Shown: piece by piece, positions 14,625 to 17,468 of the stretch
Position numbering within the stretch: the first letter of the stretch is position 1
How the letters are laid out: every line of letters starts with the position of its first letter
Source of the DNA: JBDKVA01 sp039679375
Lineage (GTDB): Bacteria; Bacillota; Clostridia; Acetivibrionales; DTU013
Assembly: GCA_039679375.1 (NCBI GenBank)
Contig: JBDKVA010000183.1
Location: 1 to 17,468, forward strand
Length of the DNA stretch: 17,468 nt
Direction: 5' to 3'
Program-made: the position numbers and the translations under genes
The notes under the pieces: generated by a model
What the model was told of the DNA's origin: nothing
What the model saw: the letters and a program-made list of their open reading frames with translations, nothing else
The model's database searches: none

Positions 14625-15500
14625 ATGAAAAACACATCCGTTTATGATAATTCTTATAACGGTTTTTTTGTTGAACACCTCAAATTCAGAAGTGATACTC
14701 CTTTGATGAAATCCAGGCATTATCATGATTTTTTTGAAATTTATTATTATCTTGGCGATAGTATGCATTATTTCGTAGACAATCAGGATTATGAGCTTGT
14801 CAAAAATGATTTTTTGCTGATTGACAAATTTTCCTTCCACAGGACAAAATATAACTTTAACAGTGAAAATGAAAGAGTCTTGATTGAGTTTCATGATGAC
14901 GTCTTTAACTGGATTACTGATAAAAGCATTGCGGAAAGGATCTTTAACCTGTTTCATACCATTAATTTGATCAGGATTGAAGACAACGCCCAGAAAGCGA
15001 TGATACATTCCATTATGCTGAACCTGGTCGATAATTTCCATTCTGCGACCCACAACGGACCGTACCTGGCAAAGCTCAACCTGCTTGAATTATGCCTCCA
15101 CATGGCCGATATCACCGAGCATCAGAAAACCAGACATACCGAAAACGCCACACCGCTTAAGAAGCCGGAAAGCAAAGTCGTTGATATCATTAAATATGTG
15201 AATGAAAATTATAATGCAAAAATAACGCTGGATGACCTTGTTGACCGATTTTATGTAAATAAATATTATCTCTGCCATGTATTCAAAAATGAAACGGGTC
15301 TGAGTATTATCGATTTTGTAAATAGCAAGAGGCTCGCAGAGGCGGAAAAGCTGCTGCGGTATTCCGATGAAAGCGTCACTGATATTTGCTATAAGGTCGG
15401 ATTCAGCAGCATCAACCATTTTCTGAAGCTGTTCAAAAGCACCTATGACCTCACTCCAAAGAAATTCAGGGCGGATGTCCGCTCCAAAGCTAATACATGA
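14625..15500 (+). CDS. AraC-family transcriptional regulator
   Basis: The 291-residue protein has an N-terminal cupin-like sensor segment (HYHDFFEIYYYLGD at 32-45) and a C-terminal AraC/XylS DNA-binding domain at about 184-284. The domain has two helix-turn-helix motifs, including ITLDDLVDRFYVNKYYLCHVFK and the signature-like GFSSINHFLKLFKSTYDLTPKKF. These regulators usually bind a sugar in the cupin domain and activate carbohydrate genes. The ATG at 14625 has GGCGG a few bases upstream. It is the only plus-strand gene, divergent from the SLH/LamG-like gene, and likely controls some or all of the locus. Its 5' half is visibly richer in A+T than the neighbouring genes. Confidence 0.93.
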   Translation: MKNTSVYDNSYNGFFVEHLKFRSDTPLMKSRHYHDFFEIYYYLGDSMHYFVDNQDYELVKNDFLLIDKFSFHRTKYNFNSENERVLIEFHDDVFNWITDKSIAERIFNLFHTINLIRIEDNAQKAMIHSIMLNLVDNFHSATHNGPYLAKLNLLELCLHMADITEHQKTRHTENATPLKKPESKVVDIIKYVNENYNAKITLDDLVDRFYVNKYYLCHVFKNETGLSIIDFVNSKRLAEAEKLLRYSDESVTDICYKVGFSSINHFLKLFKSTYDLTPKKFRADVRSKANT

Positions 15501-15527
15501 AAATGAAGACGACTTCACCGCTTTGTT

Positions 15528-15573
15528 TTCGCTAAGGGGGACTACTCCCCCTTCGGCGAATGTTATGCCGAAG
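15528..15573. repeat. Overlapping hairpins downstream of the AraC gene
   Basis: AAGGGGGA (15534-15541) pairs with TCCCCCTT (15546-15553) around a CTAC loop, extended by TTCGC (15528-15532)/GCGAA (15556-15560). CTTCGGC (15551-15557) can instead pair with GCCGAAG (15567-15573), which would break the first stem. No T-tract follows on either strand, so terminator function is uncertain, although the position between convergent genes suits termination. Confidence 0.6.
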
Positions 15574-15579
15574 TTAAGC

Positions 15580-15643
15580 GTTGTGCCAGCCGACTTTATT
15601 ACAAAAAACGGATTTGTTTCTGAATAAAATCAGCTGGCACAAC
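15580..15643. repeat. 64-bp imperfect palindrome between convergent genes
   Basis: GTTGTGCCAGC (15580-15590) is perfectly inverted at 15633-15643. Inner pairing continues with TTTATT (15595-15600)/AATAAA (15623-15628) and ACAAA/TTTGT. It could act as a bidirectional terminator without a U-tract, or be a palindromic repeat element. It ends 12 bases before the stop codon of the minus-strand gene. Confidence 0.65.
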
Positions 15644-15654
15644 AGCATATCATA

Positions 15655-17468
15655 TTATTGCACAGGCTCGATGATGTGATTTTCCACTTTGTACAAACCG
15701 GTTCCATACTCTGATATGAAGAACATCTGACCAATATCATCCGTAGCTGCCGCCGCTGTAGACCTGAATCCGTAATCCTTTGCGATCTCCGTCGTCTGTC
15801 CGCCTTCCGGCGTGACATATACGCTGTAGAGCTTCGCATCCATATCTGCGACGATTTCAATGTGATACTTCATATTTGCCGAGTAGTAGACCTTATTCAG
15901 GCACTGCTGCGTATTGTTGCCGGGAGTGCCGTTCCGCGCGTCAAAATAACCGTCCGTATTAAACCGTACGAGCATCGCAAGGTTTCCGAAGCCGGTTACG
16001 TTCATGCTGCTGTCCGCATAGGCAATGACGCCGTCGATGTTGTTCTGGGCCGGTGTCGCATCCAGGCTGATCTTCTGCATGCCAGTTTTAGGAGCGCCAA
16101 TGTTGTAGGCGGTTAAAGTCCGTGAAGAGAGGTATACCGCATTGACAACCTGAATTGCATGGTTTTGTACTTTAAACAGGTTTTCTCCCTGCTCCGATAT
16201 GAAGAATACCTGCCCTACATCGTCCGTAGCTGCCGCCGCAGTCGACCTGAATCCATAATCCTTTGCGATCTCCGTTTTCTGGCCGCCTTCAGGCGTGACA
16301 TAGACACTGTAGAGCTTTGCATTCATATCGGCAATAATTTCAATATGATACTTCGTGTTCGCTGTATAGTAAACCTTATTCAGGCACTGCTGAGTGTTAT
16401 TGCCGGGAGGGCCGTTCCGTACGTCGAAATATCCGTCCGTATTAAACCGGACGAGCATCGCAAGGTTTCCAAACCCGGTTACGTTCATGCTGCTGTCCGC
16501 ATAGGCGATGACGCAGTCAATATTATTTGCTCTTGGTGTTGCATCCATCTGGATATTTACAGTCCCTATATTGGCATTGCCGGCTTTGAGGCTTACAAAC
16601 GGCGGTTTGGAATAATATGTCCTTGAGCTGTCGATATATCCATATGACGGCGGTGTGTAAAGTGTGGATTCTACAGCCGCATCCTCCGATATGGAACCAT
16701 CCTCCACAAGTTTAGCTATCAGGCTCCTGCTGCCATCCTTGATTGGCGACTTCAACGCCTGTACGGTTACAGCCGCAAGGCCATTGAAGGTAAGTTCTTC
16801 TTTGTCCTTATTCATGACCCAGCCCTTAACCGGGATGCTCCTATTTGACAGGACATTGCCAAGGCATTTGTTGATCAGTCCGTTTATATCCTGCACCGTT
16901 TCTTTCGTATTCAGCTCGATACCATTCTCCGGTGAACCAGCATTCTCCGCTCCGAATCCATTGAAGGTGGCGCCCTCAACGATCTCCACAGGCGCAACCC
17001 CATCCGGCAGATTCACAATACGTCCGGTAATAAGGCTGTCAGTCAGATGCGCCCTCAGAATATCGTATTTTCCTCCCGGTGCTACCAGTGCCTGATTCCC
17101 CGGATCACGGCTTTCCCTCAGCTGCTGCCGCAGCATATATCCTATTTTTATAACCGGATGATTCTGCCCATCCGGTACGGCAATCAATGTATTTTTCAGT
17201 ATGAACTCATTTCCGGGCCAGTTGTCTGCCGGGTTACCACCAAACAGCCACATTGCCCAGTCCTTTGCATGGATCGACCAGAACCCGTCGCTGTTGATCT
17301 CCGAACAGTCAAACATCTCTGTCACCAGCGATATCGGCGAACCCAGATCACCGCAGCGAACGAGCTGCGTCTTTCCTTCGCCGGTCGGATTTGCGCCGAT
17401 GCGGTTCGAATCGATATACCAGCCGCATTTTTCACCCTCCACGGAAACGCAATCCTCAAAATACCCCC
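15655..17468 (-). CDS. Secreted parallel beta-helix protein with two C-terminal LamG-like modules, 5' end cut off
   Basis: About 603 residues are visible; the frame is open to the right edge, so the true start and any signal peptide lie outside. The first in-frame GTG (17442) is internal: upstream codons give GYFEDCVS, matching GYFEDCIS in the 10185-12452 protein. The visible part comprises the end of a beta-helix, including YMLRQQLRESRDP, which is nearly identical to the paralogue. An SLH-like third unit follows (LTFNGLAAVTVQAL to SISEDAA). Two LamG-like modules of 161 residues complete it; they are almost identical to each other. It is convergent with the AraC gene. A role in binding or cutting an extracellular polysaccharide is inferred; catalytic residues are not identified. 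Confidence 0.85.
   Translation of the reverse strand, partial: GYFEDCVSVEGEKCGWYIDSNRIGANPTGEGKTQLVRCGDLGSPISLVTEMFDCSEINSDGFWSIHAKDWAMWLFGGNPADNWPGNEFILKNTLIAVPDGQNHPVIKIGYMLRQQLRESRDPGNQALVAPGGKYDILRAHLTDSLITGRIVNLPDGVAPVEIVEGATFNGFGAENAGSPENGIELNTKETVQDINGLINKCLGNVLSNRSIPVKGWVMNKDKEELTFNGLAAVTVQALKSPIKDGSRSLIAKLVEDGSISEDAAVESTLYTPPSYGYIDSSRTYYSKPPFVSLKAGNANIGTVNIQMDATPRANNIDCVIAYADSSMNVTGFGNLAMLVRFNTDGYFDVRNGPPGNNTQQCLNKVYYTANTKYHIEIIADMNAKLYSVYVTPEGGQKTEIAKDYGFRSTAAAATDDVGQVFFISEQGENLFKVQNHAIQVVNAVYLSSRTLTAYNIGAPKTGMQKISLDATPAQNNIDGVIAYADSSMNVTGFGNLAMLVRFNTDGYFDARNGTPGNNTQQCLNKVYYSANMKYHIEIVADMDAKLYSVYVTPEGGQTTEIAKDYGFRSTAAAATDDIGQMFFISEYGTGLYKVENHIIEPVQ
15667..16560. repeat. Near-identical 483-bp tandem duplication in the beta-helix/LamG-like gene
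   Basis: Landmarks recur at exactly 483 bases: GATAT at 15713 and 16196, and TTCATGCTGC at 16001 and 16484. There are no net indels between these points. The encoded modules differ at few positions across about 110 residues from NNID to FFISE. This indicates recent duplication or ongoing gene conversion. Confidence 0.85.

Noticed and set aside
14541..15053. 170-residue open frame on the minus strand inside the AraC gene
   Set aside because: It is antisense to a clear AraC-family protein with recognisable cupin and helix-turn-helix segments, has no domain resemblance of its own, and reflects AT-rich composition.
15667..16560. Possible CRISPR-like or short tandem array
   Set aside because: The repeats are 483 bases long, in frame and code protein modules; there are no short repeats with unique spacers.
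15655..17442. Complete gene starting at GTG 17442
   Set aside because: Upstream in-frame codons continue to match the paralogous beta-helix protein, no ribosome-binding site or signal peptide occurs there, and the frame is open to the window edge.

Overview
The window looks like chromosomal DNA from a Gram-positive Bacillota, probably Clostridia or Paenibacillaceae. The support is AG-rich ribosome-binding sites, a TTG start, a lipoprotein-type solute-binding protein with CUT1-type permeases, and secreted proteins with S-layer-homology-like (SLH-like) segments. I cannot name the species. I saw no rRNA, tRNA, CRISPR array or transposase. Almost everything is coded on the minus strand; the one plus-strand gene is an AraC-type regulator.

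Layout in the direction of minus-strand transcription, right to left. (1) >17468-15655: the 3' part of a secreted parallel beta-helix protein ending in two near-identical LamG-like modules. (2) 14625-15500, plus strand: AraC-family regulator, convergent with gene 1 and divergent from gene 3. (3) 14331-12643: secreted protein with an SLH-like triad and two LamG-like modules, followed by a good intrinsic terminator. (4) 12452-10185: secreted SLH-like/beta-helix protein, preceded by a leader with mutually exclusive hairpins. (5) 9970-1: a compact run of a sugar-binding lipoprotein, a GH4 glycosidase, two CUT1 permeases, a GH2 beta-glucuronidase-like protein, a Gfo/Idh/MocA oxidoreductase, a URO-D-superfamily protein and an SGNH/GDSL hydrolase cut by the left edge.

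Taken together this reads as a polysaccharide-utilisation locus. Surface beta-helix and LamG-like proteins would engage or cut a glycan. The lipoprotein and permeases would import oligosaccharides, using an ATPase encoded elsewhere. Cytoplasmic GH4, GH2, SGNH esterase and oxidoreductase would process them. Two weak, independent hints point to uronic-acid-containing glycans: a Cys-His-Gly motif in GH4 and an Asn-x-Lys motif in GH2. The substrate itself is inference.

The most unusual points are: the GH2 protein aligns without gaps to beta-glucuronidase but has Ser at the nucleophile position and Ile before the acid/base Glu; a three-arm palindrome at 12489-12565 can form either of two exclusive stems; the beta-helix appears inserted between the second and third units of an SLH-like triad; the LamG-like module occurs four times; and several long intercistronic palindromes lack terminator T-tracts.
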